In this document: positions 34,010 through 42,300 of the stretch, piece after piece | Layout of the letters: every line of letters begins with the position of its first letter | Numbering within the stretch: position 1 is the stretch's first letter | Source: JAZKFT01 sp040386335 | GTDB lineage: Bacteria > Bacteroidota > Bacteroidia > Chitinophagales > Chitinophagaceae | Assembly (NCBI GenBank): GCA_040386335.1 | Contig: JAZKFT010000046.1 | Span: forward strand, 1 to 64,000 | Length of the DNA: 64,000 nucleotides | Reading direction: 5' to 3' | The notes under the pieces: model-generated | What the model was told of the DNA's origin: nothing | The model's database searches: none | What the model saw: the letters and a program-made list of their open reading frames with translations, nothing else | Translations under genes and position numbers: made by a program

Positions 34010-35635
34010 TTACAACAAATACCTCGTACTCAAAAAGTGCGAGCTCTGATCATTGATAATTTCGTTGATCATCTTTTTGTTCGGTTCGTTCAGTTTGGCT
34101 GCCACCAGCGAACGGATGGAAAACGAACGTAATGCATCTGCTACGCTCAAAGTACCTTCCGCACTGTCTTTGCGGCCGGTGAAAGGGAATACGTCAGGTC
34201 CACGCTGACACTGGCAGTTGATATTTACACGGCTCACCTGGTTTACCAATGGGTCGATAAGGGCAGTTACTTCATCTGCATTATTGCTGAAAATACTCAC
34301 CTGCTGGCCATGCGGCGAATCAATCAGGTATTGAATCGTTTCTTCGATATTGCTGAAAGGCACCACTGGAATTACAGGACCAAACTGTTCCTCACGATAA
34401 AGTTTCATCTGGTCGTTTACCGGGTACATGATAGCGGGGTACACAAATGATTCTACGGTCGTTCCACCGTTTTCATTTACGATCCTGGCACCGTGTTCTA
34501 TCGCATCATCAATACATTCTTTCAGATAAGCTGGTTTGTTGGGCTCGGGAACAGGGGTCAGTGCTACACCTTTTTCCCATGGCATACCAAACGGCAGCTT
34601 ATTTACTTCGCCACTGAGTTTTTGTAAAAATTCGTCTGCAATACTTTTATGAACAAAAATGATTTTAAGCGCGGTGCAACGCTGCCCGTTGAACGACAAG
34701 GAGCCCAGCACGGTTTCTTTTACTGCCAGGTCGATATCTGCTTTGGAAGTAATGATAGCAGCGTTTTTGGCATCCAATCCAAGTATGGCCCTCAGCCTGT
34801 TTACTTTGGGATGTTCCTTCTTTAATTGGTTGGCTACTTTGCTGCTGCCGATCAGTGTCAGGCAATTGATCTTCCCGGTTTGCATCAGCGGTGTTACGAT
34901 TACATTCCCGCGACCATAGATGGTGTTAACAGCACCTTTGGGGAAACATTCCTGGAAGGCCTTTAACAGCGGGTAATGCAACAGGGTACCATGTTTCGGC
35001 GGTTTGAACAAAATGGTATTCCCCATGATCAAAGCTGGGATCAGGGTGGTAAATGTTTCGTTGAGCGGGTAATTAAACGGTCCCATACACAACACTACAC
35101 CCAGTGGGGAGCGGCGTACCTGGGCTACGATTCCTTGTTCGATGTCAAATTTGGAAGAGCTGCGGTCAAGGTCTTTGAGGGCATCGATGGTGGCATTGAT
35201 ATACTCCACGGTGCGGTCAAATTCTTTTACCGAATCGCTGTACGATTTACCGATCTCCCACATGATGAGTTTTACCACGATGTCTTTTTGCTCCATCATT
35301 TTGTAGGTAAATTTCTCCACGCACTTGATGCGGTTGGCAATGCTCATGGCAGGCCATTCGCCACGGCCATTGTTATAAGCCGCCACGGCAGCATCCAGCG
35401 ACTCCATGGCTTCTGTTACGGTACAAACCGGGTAAGAACCAATGGTTTTACGAACGAGGCCTTCCGTGGTAGCTATGCACACAGGAGAGTACACGGTATG
35501 GCAGTCACCGGCCCACTGTTTCATCTGGCCATTGCTCAGGTATTCTTTCTGATTAATTTCTTCCGGTAGCCTGAAAGCTTCGGGTATCGCGTCTTCCGCT
35601 ACAAATTTGGAGCGGATCTCTTCTTGCAAACTCAT
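34010..35635 (-). CDS. gapN: NADP-dependent glyceraldehyde-3-phosphate dehydrogenase-like aldehyde dehydrogenase
   Basis: 541 aa, aldehyde dehydrogenase superfamily. Catalytic Cys is in SFNGQRCTALK. The oxyanion Asn region is CMGPFNYPLNETFTTLIPAL, followed by NTILFKPPKHGT and the C-terminal EEQFGPVIPVVPF. This resembles GapN-like enzymes oxidising glyceraldehyde-3-phosphate directly to 3-phosphoglycerate. Where canonical members have ELGGK, this protein has GLDAK, so the general-base Glu is not at its usual place. The gene lies next to the hexuronate/KDG cluster, which produces glyceraldehyde-3-phosphate, so that role is plausible. A ketoglutarate-semialdehyde dehydrogenase role is the alternative. 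Confidence 0.75.
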   Translation of the reverse strand: MSLQEEIRSKFVAEDAIPEAFRLPEEINQKEYLSNGQMKQWAGDCHTVYSPVCIATTEGLVRKTIGSYPVCTVTEAMESLDAAVAAYNNGRGEWPAMSIANRIKCVEKFTYKMMEQKDIVVKLIMWEIGKSYSDSVKEFDRTVEYINATIDALKDLDRSSSKFDIEQGIVAQVRRSPLGVVLCMGPFNYPLNETFTTLIPALIMGNTILFKPPKHGTLLHYPLLKAFQECFPKGAVNTIYGRGNVIVTPLMQTGKINCLTLIGSSKVANQLKKEHPKVNRLRAILGLDAKNAAIITSKADIDLAVKETVLGSLSFNGQRCTALKIIFVHKSIADEFLQKLSGEVNKLPFGMPWEKGVALTPVPEPNKPAYLKECIDDAIEHGARIVNENGGTTVESFVYPAIMYPVNDQMKLYREEQFGPVIPVVPFSNIEETIQYLIDSPHGQQVSIFSNNADEVTALIDPLVNQVSRVNINCQCQRGPDVFPFTGRKDSAEGTLSVADALRSFSIRSLVAAKLNEPNKKMINEIINDQSSHFLSTRYLL

Positions 35636-35794
35636 TGTGATGGTTGTTTATTATGATTGATAAATGGCATTTTTTAGAAATGCATTTTCAATGGGGCAAT
35701 CGATGGTTCTATATCCTGCGGTCCGATGTTATCGGAAGACGTGTATTCCCTTTGTGGATTGGGGTTTGGCTTAGGGCGGTAGCGGCTTGGTTTT

Positions 35795-35827
35795 AGAGAA
35801 GTCAAGCTTTCAAAGCTTGACTTCTCT
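35795..35827. terminator. Perfect 16-bp inverted repeat between dehydrogenase and transporter genes
   Basis: AGAGAAGTCAAGCTTT and its exact complement AAAGCTTGACTTCTCT are separated by one base. It is 34 nt past the stop of the minus-strand transporter gene, hence most likely a hairpin terminator for it, though neither side has a long T run. It could instead be a binding site for the downstream gene. Confidence 0.5.
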
Positions 35828-35861
35828 TTGAAGATTGAGTCCTCTTCGGGAATATTACAAA

Positions 35862-37265
35862 TTATAAATCAGTAATAGGCTTGTATTTAGGTACCAGTAT
35901 TTTCATCACGGTCCAGGCTATCAGGTAAGCAACGGCACAAAATGAGAACATGATCGTGTACCCTGTTTGAACATGACCCAGTGCTTTATAATGATCGAAT
36001 AATGCGCCACCCGATTTTGATACAATTACACCGCCAATACCGCCGGCCATGCCCCCTATACCCACGATAGAACCGACGGCTTTTTTAGGGAACATATCGG
36101 ATACGGTAGTGAAAATATTGGCACTCCAGGCCTGGTGTGCGGCAGTGCCAACACCCACCAGCAATACAGGAACCCAGAAACTAATATAGCCAAACGGCTG
36201 TGCCAGCAATACCACCAATGGGATCACAGCGATCATCAGCATGGCTTTCATACGGGCATCGTACGGCTGCAGGCCTTTGTTGATAAAATAAGTGGGAAAC
36301 CATCCACCGCCTACGCTACCAATCATGGTGATGGTATAGAGGATGGCTAATGGGAAAATAATGGCATCGCCCACCATACCATATTGTGCTTTCAGGTAAG
36401 CAGGTAGCCAAAACAGGAAAAACCACCAAACACCATCCGTCATAAATTTGCCAAATACAAAAGCCCAGGTTTGTTTGTATCCCAGCAGCTTCATCCATGA
36501 AACTTTTGCAGCATTTGTTTCTGCAGTGGCACCCACTTCGGGGTCGTTCAATTTGTCGGCGGTAATATAAGCGTACTCGGCAGCTGACATCCGCTTTTGA
36601 TTTTCAGGTTTCTCATAATATATCAACCAGAACATCAGCCATAAAAAGCCTACTGCACCAATAATTACAAACGCATATTCCCAGCCCCAATGGTCGCCGA
36701 TCCAGGGTACCGTAAGCGGGGCGAGGATAGCCCCCACATTGGCGCCCGAATTAAAAATGCCGGTGGCAAATGAACGTTCTTTTTTAGGGAAATACTCGGC
36801 CGTGGCTTTAATGGCTGCCGGAAAGTTACCGGCTTCACCAATGGCCAAAACAGCCCGGCTGATCATAAAACCGGCTATGGAAACAAACGATATGGCAAAA
36901 GATCCAATGCCCACAAACCCAAGTACTGTCGCTGCTCCCTTACCCAGAGGTATCGCCAAAGCATGCAACAATGCGCCAATTGACCAGATGATGATAGCCC
37001 ATACGTAACCCTTTTTAGTACCCATTTTATCGATAATGCGACCTGCAAACAGCATGGAAATCGCATACACGAATTGGAACACCGAGGTAATATTTGCATA
37101 GTCGGTATTCGTCCAGCCAAATTTTTCTGCCAGCCGGGGTTGCAAAAGGCTTAAAACCTGCCTGTCTAAATAGTTAATGGTGGTAGCAAAAAAAAGCAGA
37201 CCACATATTGTCCAGCGGTATTTACCCACTGATGCTTTTAAATTTCCAATCGTTGTTTGGCTCAT
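35862..37265 (-). CDS. exuT: MFS transporter, hexuronate (ExuT) type
   Basis: 467 aa with about 12 membrane helices. The anion:cation symporter start is clear: WTICGLLFFATTINYLDRQV, then FAGRIIDKMGTKKGYVWAI and the helix-4 region (LAIGEAGNFPAAIKATAEYF with PKKERSFATGIF). These motifs mark the ExuT/GudP group that imports hexuronates or hexarates with protons. It is followed downstream on the same strand by the dehydrogenase and preceded by the KDPG aldolase gene, so the substrate is most likely galacturonate or glucuronate. Confidence 0.85.
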   Translation of the reverse strand: MSQTTIGNLKASVGKYRWTICGLLFFATTINYLDRQVLSLLQPRLAEKFGWTNTDYANITSVFQFVYAISMLFAGRIIDKMGTKKGYVWAIIIWSIGALLHALAIPLGKGAATVLGFVGIGSFAISFVSIAGFMISRAVLAIGEAGNFPAAIKATAEYFPKKERSFATGIFNSGANVGAILAPLTVPWIGDHWGWEYAFVIIGAVGFLWLMFWLIYYEKPENQKRMSAAEYAYITADKLNDPEVGATAETNAAKVSWMKLLGYKQTWAFVFGKFMTDGVWWFFLFWLPAYLKAQYGMVGDAIIFPLAILYTITMIGSVGGGWFPTYFINKGLQPYDARMKAMLMIAVIPLVVLLAQPFGYISFWVPVLLVGVGTAAHQAWSANIFTTVSDMFPKKAVGSIVGIGGMAGGIGGVIVSKSGGALFDHYKALGHVQTGYTIMFSFCAVAYLIAWTVMKILVPKYKPITDL

Positions 37266-37317
37266 GGTATGGCAAGTGTTATTAGGGTTTGATATTTATA
37301 TGGCGTTCAATAGAATT

Positions 37318-37393
37318 GCAAACTGAAAATCTAAAATTGATAACCATGGTTATTTTTTCAATTTCCAATTTGCAATCCCCAATTTGCCCAATC
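37318..37393. repeat. Short-period array with inverted arm after eda
   Basis: Read on the minus strand straight after the eda stop: GATTGGGCAAATTGGGGATT, GCAAATTGGAAATTG. Then a 14-nt perfect palindrome ATAACCATGGTTAT and the complementary words CAATTTTAGATTTTCAG, TTTGCAATT. Words of about 9 nt (AAATTGGGG/GGATTGC) repeat with drift. It is built like the arrays at 7442, 22561 and 31520. Confidence 0.6.
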
Positions 37394-38065
37394 CTACATC
37401 ACCTCGCCTCTCAGTTGCTGAATCGTGGTTAGCACTTCCCGGGTGAGGCTTTCTATTTTCGCGTAGTCTTTTGTTTCCAACAATTTTTTGCTGATCAGTT
37501 TGCTGCCCATTCCCACGGCGCAAACACCGGCCTTAAACCAGGCGCCCATATTATCCGGGGTGGTATCTACGCCGCCTGTGGGCATAAATAAAACATTGGG
37601 AAACAGTTCTTTAATGGCACTCATAAAATCCGGCCCCAGTATATTTCCGGGAAACAATTTTACAAATTTTGCACCAAGGGTTTCAGCTGCTATGATCTCG
37701 CTGGGTGTCATACAGCCAGGTACCCAAAGCATATTGTTTGCGTCAGCTACCGCTGCAGCTGTAGGTACCAGGCCCGGAGAAATGATATAGTCTGCACCGG
37801 CATCTATAAACTGTTGTGCCTGTTCGCCATTTTTAATGGTGCCTACACCCAGGTACATACCTGTAAGTTCGGTTTCGCACAATTGCTTCATGGCCTTAAA
37901 ATTACTAAGGGCTGCCTCGCCGCGGTTGGTGTACTCCACCGTGCGGATACCTGCACTGTATAAGGCTTTCAGCACATTGAGGCTTACTTCTGTATCCTTA
38001 TAAAAATAAAGGGGCAATATTCCCTGCTCGGGAATTAACTCTAAAAGGGCTGATTTTTTATCCAT
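37394..38065 (-). CDS. eda: KDPG/KHG aldolase
   Basis: 223 aa. Class I aldolase splitting 2-keto-3-deoxy-6-phosphogluconate to pyruvate and glyceraldehyde-3-phosphate. Visible are VEYTNRGEAAL (Glu and Arg of the active site), GVGTIKN, FIDAGADYIISPG, FVKLFPGNILGPDF with the Schiff-base Lys, and MPTGGVD. It is full length. It lies divergent from the KDG kinase gene that makes its substrate. Confidence 0.93.
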   Translation of the reverse strand: MDKKSALLELIPEQGILPLYFYKDTEVSLNVLKALYSAGIRTVEYTNRGEAALSNFKAMKQLCETELTGMYLGVGTIKNGEQAQQFIDAGADYIISPGLVPTAAAVADANNMLWVPGCMTPSEIIAAETLGAKFVKLFPGNILGPDFMSAIKELFPNVLFMPTGGVDTTPDNMGAWFKAGVCAVGMGSKLISKKLLETKDYAKIESLTREVLTTIQQLRGEVM

Positions 38066-38388
38066 ATAGTTGTTATTAAGCGAATGTAGCGGCGGTTGTT
38101 TTTAAAACGGCTAAGGAACAATAATGAACAGCAATGTCTTCTGAAAAGATGGACCTGGTGAGGGCATTTTTGTTTCAAAATCCGGCAGCTGGCAGCAATA
38201 CGATCTTACACGACAATGATATTTTAATACTGTTAGAATGCCCCATATTTTTACGCAAACGTTACCGGATTTTTTTGTGTGATTATGTTCATTTCTGCGG
38301 CTACCTTTAACCACTTTTTTAAAACAGGGTTTCAAGATAAATACAAATCAATCAATTTCATTTTTTACTTAAAAACAAACCTACGATC
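38066..38388. promoter_or_regulatory. Divergent control region of eda and kdgK
   Basis: A 323-nt gap with no reading frame. Near 38253-38267 TTACGCAAACGTTAC is a near-symmetrical sequence centred on AACGTT, the core typical of LacI-family operators, and hexuronate genes are often under LacI- or GntR-type control. No regulator gene is present in the window. Exact promoter boxes could not be fixed. Confidence 0.35.
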
Positions 38389-39414
38389 ATGCCAAAAAAA
38401 GTTGTAACACTAGGAGAAATCATGCTCCGCTTATCTACTCCCGACTACAAACGTTTTGTACAGGCCGACAGTTTAGACGTAACCTATGGCGGCGGTGAAG
38501 CTAATGTGGCCGCAGCTATTTGTAACTACGGCGAAAACGGAACCTTTGTTTCGAAGGTGCCTAACAACCCTATCGGGCAAAGTGCCATCAACCACCTGCG
38601 TCGCTATGGAGTTGATACACAGTTTGTTGCCCGTGGCGGCGACCGCCTCGGCATTTATTTCCTGGAAACCGGAGCCTCTATGCGTGCCTCGCAGGTAGTG
38701 TACGACCGCGCCGGCGCATCTATTGCCGATGTGGATGCATCAGAATTTGATTTTGATAAAATATTTGAAGGGGCAGATTGGTTCCATACTACCGGTATTA
38801 CTCCCGCCCTGAGCGATAAAGCTGCTGCCCTTGCTTTGGCTGCTTTGAAGGCTGCCAAAGCCAAAGGCATTACTACCAGTATTGATCTTAATTTCCGTAA
38901 AAAATTATGGACCAAAGAAAAGGCCCGTGAAGTAATGACCGGCCTTTGCGAATTTGTAGATGTATGCATTGGCAACGAAGAAGATGCTGATTTGTGCCTG
39001 GGTTTCAAAGCCAAGGATACCGATGTAACCAAAGGCGAACTAAACCTGGATGGCTTTAAAGACGTGTTCCACCAGATGAAAGAAAAATTTAATTTCAAAT
39101 TCATAGCATCGTCATTACGTGAAAGCCATAGTGCCAGTGATAACGGCTGGAGTGCGCTGGTTTATAACGGTACTGATTTTTATCATACCAAACAATACAG
39201 TGTTCGTATCGTGGACCGTGTGGGTAGTGGCGATAGTTTTGCCAGCGGCCTGATCTACGGCCTGGTGACGGGAATGAGCATGGCTGATGCTGCCGAATTT
39301 GGCGTAGCTGCTTCTGCGTTAAAACATACCATTCCAGGCGATTTGAACCATGCCACTTTAACCGAAGTAAAAGAGCTGGTAAAAGGCGATGGCAGCGGAA
39401 GGGTACAGCGTTGA
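38389..39414 (+). CDS. kdgK: 2-keto-3-deoxygluconate kinase (PfkB family)
   Basis: 341 aa ribokinase-type sugar kinase. The N-terminal motif is GGGEANVAAAICNYG near residue 32, and the C-terminal PfkB signature DRVGSGDSFASGLIYGL carries the catalytic Asp and anion hole. The opening VVTLGEIMLRLSTPDYKRF is typical of KDG kinases. It phosphorylates KDG for cleavage by the divergently encoded Eda. It is followed by a YhcH gene after a gap with two strong hairpins. Confidence 0.9.
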   Translation: MPKKVVTLGEIMLRLSTPDYKRFVQADSLDVTYGGGEANVAAAICNYGENGTFVSKVPNNPIGQSAINHLRRYGVDTQFVARGGDRLGIYFLETGASMRASQVVYDRAGASIADVDASEFDFDKIFEGADWFHTTGITPALSDKAAALALAALKAAKAKGITTSIDLNFRKKLWTKEKAREVMTGLCEFVDVCIGNEEDADLCLGFKAKDTDVTKGELNLDGFKDVFHQMKEKFNFKFIASSLRESHSASDNGWSALVYNGTDFYHTKQYSVRIVDRVGSGDSFASGLIYGLVTGMSMADAAEFGVAASALKHTIPGDLNHATLTEVKELVKGDGSGRVQR

Positions 39415-39452
39415 TTTATGATTTCGGATTTTTGATTTATGATTTGTTGATG
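39411..39452. repeat. Short-period repeat after kdgK (TTTATGATTTC words)
   Basis: TTGATTTATGATTTCGGATT, then TTTGATTTATGATTTGTTGAT begins at the stop codon of kdgK. A word of about 18 nt containing GATTTATGATTT is present twice. It belongs to the post-stop arrays. No inverted arm was seen. Confidence 0.6.
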
Positions 39453-39530
39453 GCCAGAAGTCACAATAGTTTGGAAGTGTACAATTGATGATGTGGCAGA
39501 ACCAGCAGTTTGGACAAGCTATAAAGCACC

Positions 39531-39554
39531 TTCCCTCTCCGCCAGGAGAGGGAA
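39531..39554 (+). terminator. Hairpin 1 between kdgK and yhcH
   Basis: TTCCCTCTCC and GGAGAGGGAA form a perfect 10-bp stem with a GCCA loop. No T run follows directly. Lying about 120 nt past kdgK, it may stabilise the 3' end or belong to a dispersed palindrome family. Confidence 0.5.
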
Positions 39555-39594
39555 AGAGGGTTAGGCCTAACCACGAAATAGCAACAGTTTCTGT

Positions 39595-39632
39595 AAAATC
39601 CGCCCACCAATTGTTGGGCGGATTTTTCAATT
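39595..39632 (+). terminator. Intrinsic terminator/attenuator 28 nt before yhcH
   Basis: AAAATCCGCCCA and TGGGCGGATTTT form a perfect 12-bp stem with an 8-nt loop followed by TTTCAATTTTTTT. It has the full form of an intrinsic terminator. It ends kdgK transcripts or attenuates transcription into yhcH, whose start is at 39658. Confidence 0.75.
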
Positions 39633-39657
39633 TTTTTCACCGAAAATTCTTTAAAAA

Positions 39658-40110
39658 ATGATCTTAGATACTTTAGCGAACATTGGCAAATACGCCTGCC
39701 TGCACCCGCATTTTGCAAAGGCTTTTGTTTACCTGGAAGGCCTGGATCTGGCCACATTGGAGGTAGGTAAATACGAAGTGGATGGCGATAATATACGTGT
39801 GATCGTGTCTGATAAAAATGGGATGACGGCTGCTGAATCCATCGCCAAGTTCGAGTGCCATGATAAACATATCGATATCCAGCTTTGCATTAGCGGCAAG
39901 GAAACAATGGGCTATAAACCGCGTAACGGTTGTAAAGACCAACGCGGCGAATACAATCCTGAAAAAGACGTGGTATTTTATAACGATGCCCCGGATACTT
40001 ATTTCGATTTGACAGATAACCAGTTCACCATTTTTTGGCCAGAGGATGTGCATGCTCCCATGATTGGGGCAGGGCCGATTAAGAAGTTGGTGGTGAAGGT
40101 GAAGATTTAA
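39658..40110 (+). CDS. YhcH/YjgK/YiaL family protein
   Basis: 150 aa, full length. Single cupin-like domain: LEVGKYEVDGDNIRVIVSD, FECHDKHIDIQLCISGKETM (with His and Glu, probable metal ligands), and FTIFWPEDVHAPMIGAG. Members of this family (DUF386) accompany sialic acid, uronate and other acid-sugar pathways and may act as anomerases or isomerases. The gene completes the KDG cluster here. Confidence 0.88.
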   Translation: MILDTLANIGKYACLHPHFAKAFVYLEGLDLATLEVGKYEVDGDNIRVIVSDKNGMTAAESIAKFECHDKHIDIQLCISGKETMGYKPRNGCKDQRGEYNPEKDVVFYNDAPDTYFDLTDNQFTIFWPEDVHAPMIGAGPIKKLVVKVKI

Positions 40111-40127
40111 CCAATCTAAAAAATCCA

Positions 40128-40254
40128 GTCATTGGCAGGTTCTTGCCGAAGCAATCCCCCTGCTATTAGTCACCATGGTATTGATTTAATGCAGCCAACA
40201 CTACAAATTGCCGGGGATTGCCACGTCGGGGCAAGAACCCCTCCTCGCAATGAC
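40128..40254. repeat. Long palindromic interspersed repeat, copy A
   Basis: Runs from GTCATTGG...GGTTCTTGCCG AAGCAATCCCC to GGGGATTGCCACG...GGCAAGAACCCCTCCTCGCAATGAC: outer arms of about 30 nt with imperfect complementarity around a 60-nt interior. Copy B at 40273-40398 is about 85-90% identical by eye in the same orientation, and the copy at 4-147 is a distant relative. Confidence 0.85.
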
Positions 40255-40272
40255 GGGACTTTTTTTAGTTAA

Positions 40273-40398
40273 GTCATTGCGAGGTTCTTGCCGAAGCAAT
40301 CCCCCTGCTATTACTGAGCATGATATTGATTGAATGCAGCCAGCACTACAAATTCCTCGGATTGCCACGTATGGGCAAGAACCCCTCCTCGCAATGAC
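40273..40398. repeat. Long palindromic interspersed repeat, copy B
   Basis: GTCATTGCGAGGTTCTTGCC, GAAGCAATCCCC at the left end and GGATTGCCACG...GGGCAAGAACCCCTCCTC GCAATGAC at the right. Tandem to copy A with 18 nt between them (ggactttttttagttaa). The interior also matches A (TGATTGAATGCAGCCAGCAC against TGATTTAATGCAGCCAACAC), so the whole 126-nt unit was duplicated, not only the ends. Confidence 0.85.
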
Positions 40399-40468
40399 CG
40401 GACTTTTTTTGGGTTGCTTGCCGAATCCAGCAACTTGCCGAATCCAACAACTTGCAGCGCCCGATATC

Positions 40469-40963
40469 CTACTGACCCAATGCCTGCCTCATGAGTTCCT
40501 GCATATAAGCCAGCCCCTTATTTCTTGCAAATGCAATATTTTTTTCCGGGATCGACTCCGGGTCGGGGAAATTCTCCAATGCGTTGGTGATACTGTCTTC
40601 GCGTAAAATATGCAGCATGGGGTAGGGGGAACGATTGGTGTAGTTAGCAGCATCCTCAGGCGATTCTCCGGCAAAGCAGTATTGCGGATGGAAACTGGCA
40701 AGCTGATAAACGCCTTCGTAGTCTTCTTTTTCAATCAGCTTTTCGGCGACCTCCACCAAATCCAGGTAGGCGCTAAAATCCCCAAAATTATCGGGCAAAA
40801 TGATAAAGGTGGTCTCTATGTCTTCTCCTTCGTCCAGGTGATAAATTTCCTGCATTAATTTTTCCAACACAGCTTTTGTATTTGCCGAAGGCAATACGGT
40901 ATAACGCACTGTTTTTTTTAAAAGCGCCTTTGCTGCAAATGGGCAAAAATTACAGCCAATCAC
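40469..40963 (-). CDS. DUF1415 family protein, start codon uncertain
   Basis: 164 aa if started at the GTG at 40963, but that codon is the second Val of the conserved SVVIGCNFCPFA block, which in DUF1415 proteins is preceded by a helix. The same frame stays open to 41083 and reads TTPDTTIIQHTINWIQSV just upstream, which fits the family, yet contains no ATG, GTG or TTG. The rest of the protein is typical: FIILPDNFGDFSAYLDLVE, YQLASFHPQYCFAG, NRSPYPMLHILRE. The role is unknown. The gene follows the one ending at 41065. Confidence 0.8.
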   Translation of the reverse strand: MIGCNFCPFAAKALLKKTVRYTVLPSANTKAVLEKLMQEIYHLDEGEDIETTFIILPDNFGDFSAYLDLVEVAEKLIEKEDYEGVYQLASFHPQYCFAGESPEDAANYTNRSPYPMLHILREDSITNALENFPDPESIPEKNIAFARNKGLAYMQELMRQALGQ

Positions 40964-41064
40964 AACCGACTGAATCCAGTTGATGGTGTGTTGTATAATG
41001 GTAGTATCGGGAGTAGTGTTTTCTATTTTGAAATCGTATTTGCCAGGTGGAAAATGAATACTTT

Positions 41065-41718
41065 TTATCGCATAATATGCCGCTTAATATTGCGGTGAAA
41101 AGTAGTGATGGCCAGCGTATGCAGAAAGGGGTATAACATTTTATCCCTGAATGGAGAGTCGCTTTTGTAAATGGTGTGGTGCGTAATTTCTGTAAAACCT
41201 TCTGGTGTTGATTGTAGTCGTATTTGCTGGCTGCCAGCGGATTTTCCATGCGTTAGGTAGCAGGTCTCCAGGTATTTTTCTGCTTCATTTACTGCTGTTA
41301 TTTCGTGGCCCACAGCAATATTTACCAGGCCACCCAGCAATGCCAGGTTTATTAAAACGATCTGCCCTACTTCTGCGCCATCGTAGGCATCATCTACATA
41401 GCTGAGCGCATTTTTTCTTTTTGAATATTGCAGGCCAAAACTCAGCATGCCATTTCCCCAGGCATCTTTAGGGTGTAGTGTTTTGTAAGCCTGCCAAACC
41501 GTTTCGATGTCTTTTTTTACAAGAAAGGTTTTGGTATGATGGTGAAAAGTTGCTATCGCCGGATCGGCCCTGGAAAACGATTGAAGTTGAGCAAAATCTT
41601 TAAGCTGGTATAACCGGTGCTCCTCTATAAATTCCCTGATCTTTTTTTGCCGGATACGGGCAGGGTTTACTTGTTTGCTGGTATTGGGTTGGGTTATAGC
41701 AGGTGCTGCTGGTTGCAT
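41065..41718 (-). CDS. Hypothetical protein
   Basis: 217 aa from the ATG at 41718 (MQPAAPAITQPNTSK); a TTG at 41745 could add nine residues. No signal peptide; basic N-terminus, then IREFIEEHRLYQLKDFAQLQ. The central part (TFHHHTKTFLVKKDIETVWQ, TLHPKDAWGNGMLSFGLQ) and the C-terminal part (GFTEITHHTIYKSDSPFRDK, HTLAITTFHRNI) look like a START/polyketide-cyclase-type lipid-binding fold (inference). No close family recognised. Confidence 0.6.
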   Translation of the reverse strand: MQPAAPAITQPNTSKQVNPARIRQKKIREFIEEHRLYQLKDFAQLQSFSRADPAIATFHHHTKTFLVKKDIETVWQAYKTLHPKDAWGNGMLSFGLQYSKRKNALSYVDDAYDGAEVGQIVLINLALLGGLVNIAVGHEITAVNEAEKYLETCYLTHGKSAGSQQIRLQSTPEGFTEITHHTIYKSDSPFRDKMLYPFLHTLAITTFHRNIKRHIMR

Positions 41719-41760
41719 CAGGAAATCGTTTCGGTAAAACGCCAAATATAGAACTTACGC

Positions 41761-42279
41761 TTATGCGGACATGTTTAAACTATAGGTGAGCAAGTCAGCC
41801 GCAAAACCTTCTTTATTAAAACCATCTTTTCGTTCGCTGTTTTTTATAAAGCCAACACTTTCAAGGATATGCCAGCTAGGCTTATTGCTGCTAACGGCTT
41901 CTGCATAAATGGTGGAAAGCCGTGTGTTTTCTTTAGTCATGGCCAGGAGTATTTGTACGGCCTGCTTTGCCAGCCCCTTGCCCCAGTGATCCCGATGAAG
42001 CAGGTACCATAATTCTGATTTCCCTGCGTCTAGATTTATCTGTTGTAAACCACAAAGACCAATGATCTCCTGATCGAAGCAAATAGAATAAGGTCCGTAT
42101 TGCAACGGGCTGCCTTTTTCTATGGCCAGGAACATGTCTATAAAGATCCTAAAAGAGACAATGTCAGCAAAGGTTTTAAAGTTGGTGTACTTCACATTTT
42201 CTGCATTGCTGAATATGGGCAACAGGGAGTCGGCATGATTGATCGTAGCTGGCGCTAATTCTATGGAGTTGTTCGGCAT
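41761..42279 (-). CDS. GNAT-family N-acetyltransferase
   Basis: 172 aa from the ATG at 42279 (MPNNSIELAPATINHADSLL). RimJ/RimL-like order: residues 60-75 PLQYGPYSICFDQEIIGLCG, then SELWYLLHRDHWGKGLAKQA with the acetyl-CoA-binding loop (WGKGLA in place of R/Q-x-x-G-x-G/A), then AEAVSSNKPSWHILESVGF. It probably acetylates an amino terminus or small amine; the substrate is not evident. Confidence 0.85.
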   Translation of the reverse strand: MPNNSIELAPATINHADSLLPIFSNAENVKYTNFKTFADIVSFRIFIDMFLAIEKGSPLQYGPYSICFDQEIIGLCGLQQINLDAGKSELWYLLHRDHWGKGLAKQAVQILLAMTKENTRLSTIYAEAVSSNKPSWHILESVGFIKNSERKDGFNKEGFAADLLTYSLNMSA

Positions 42280-42300
42280 ACGCAAAAACTTTGAGGCAGG

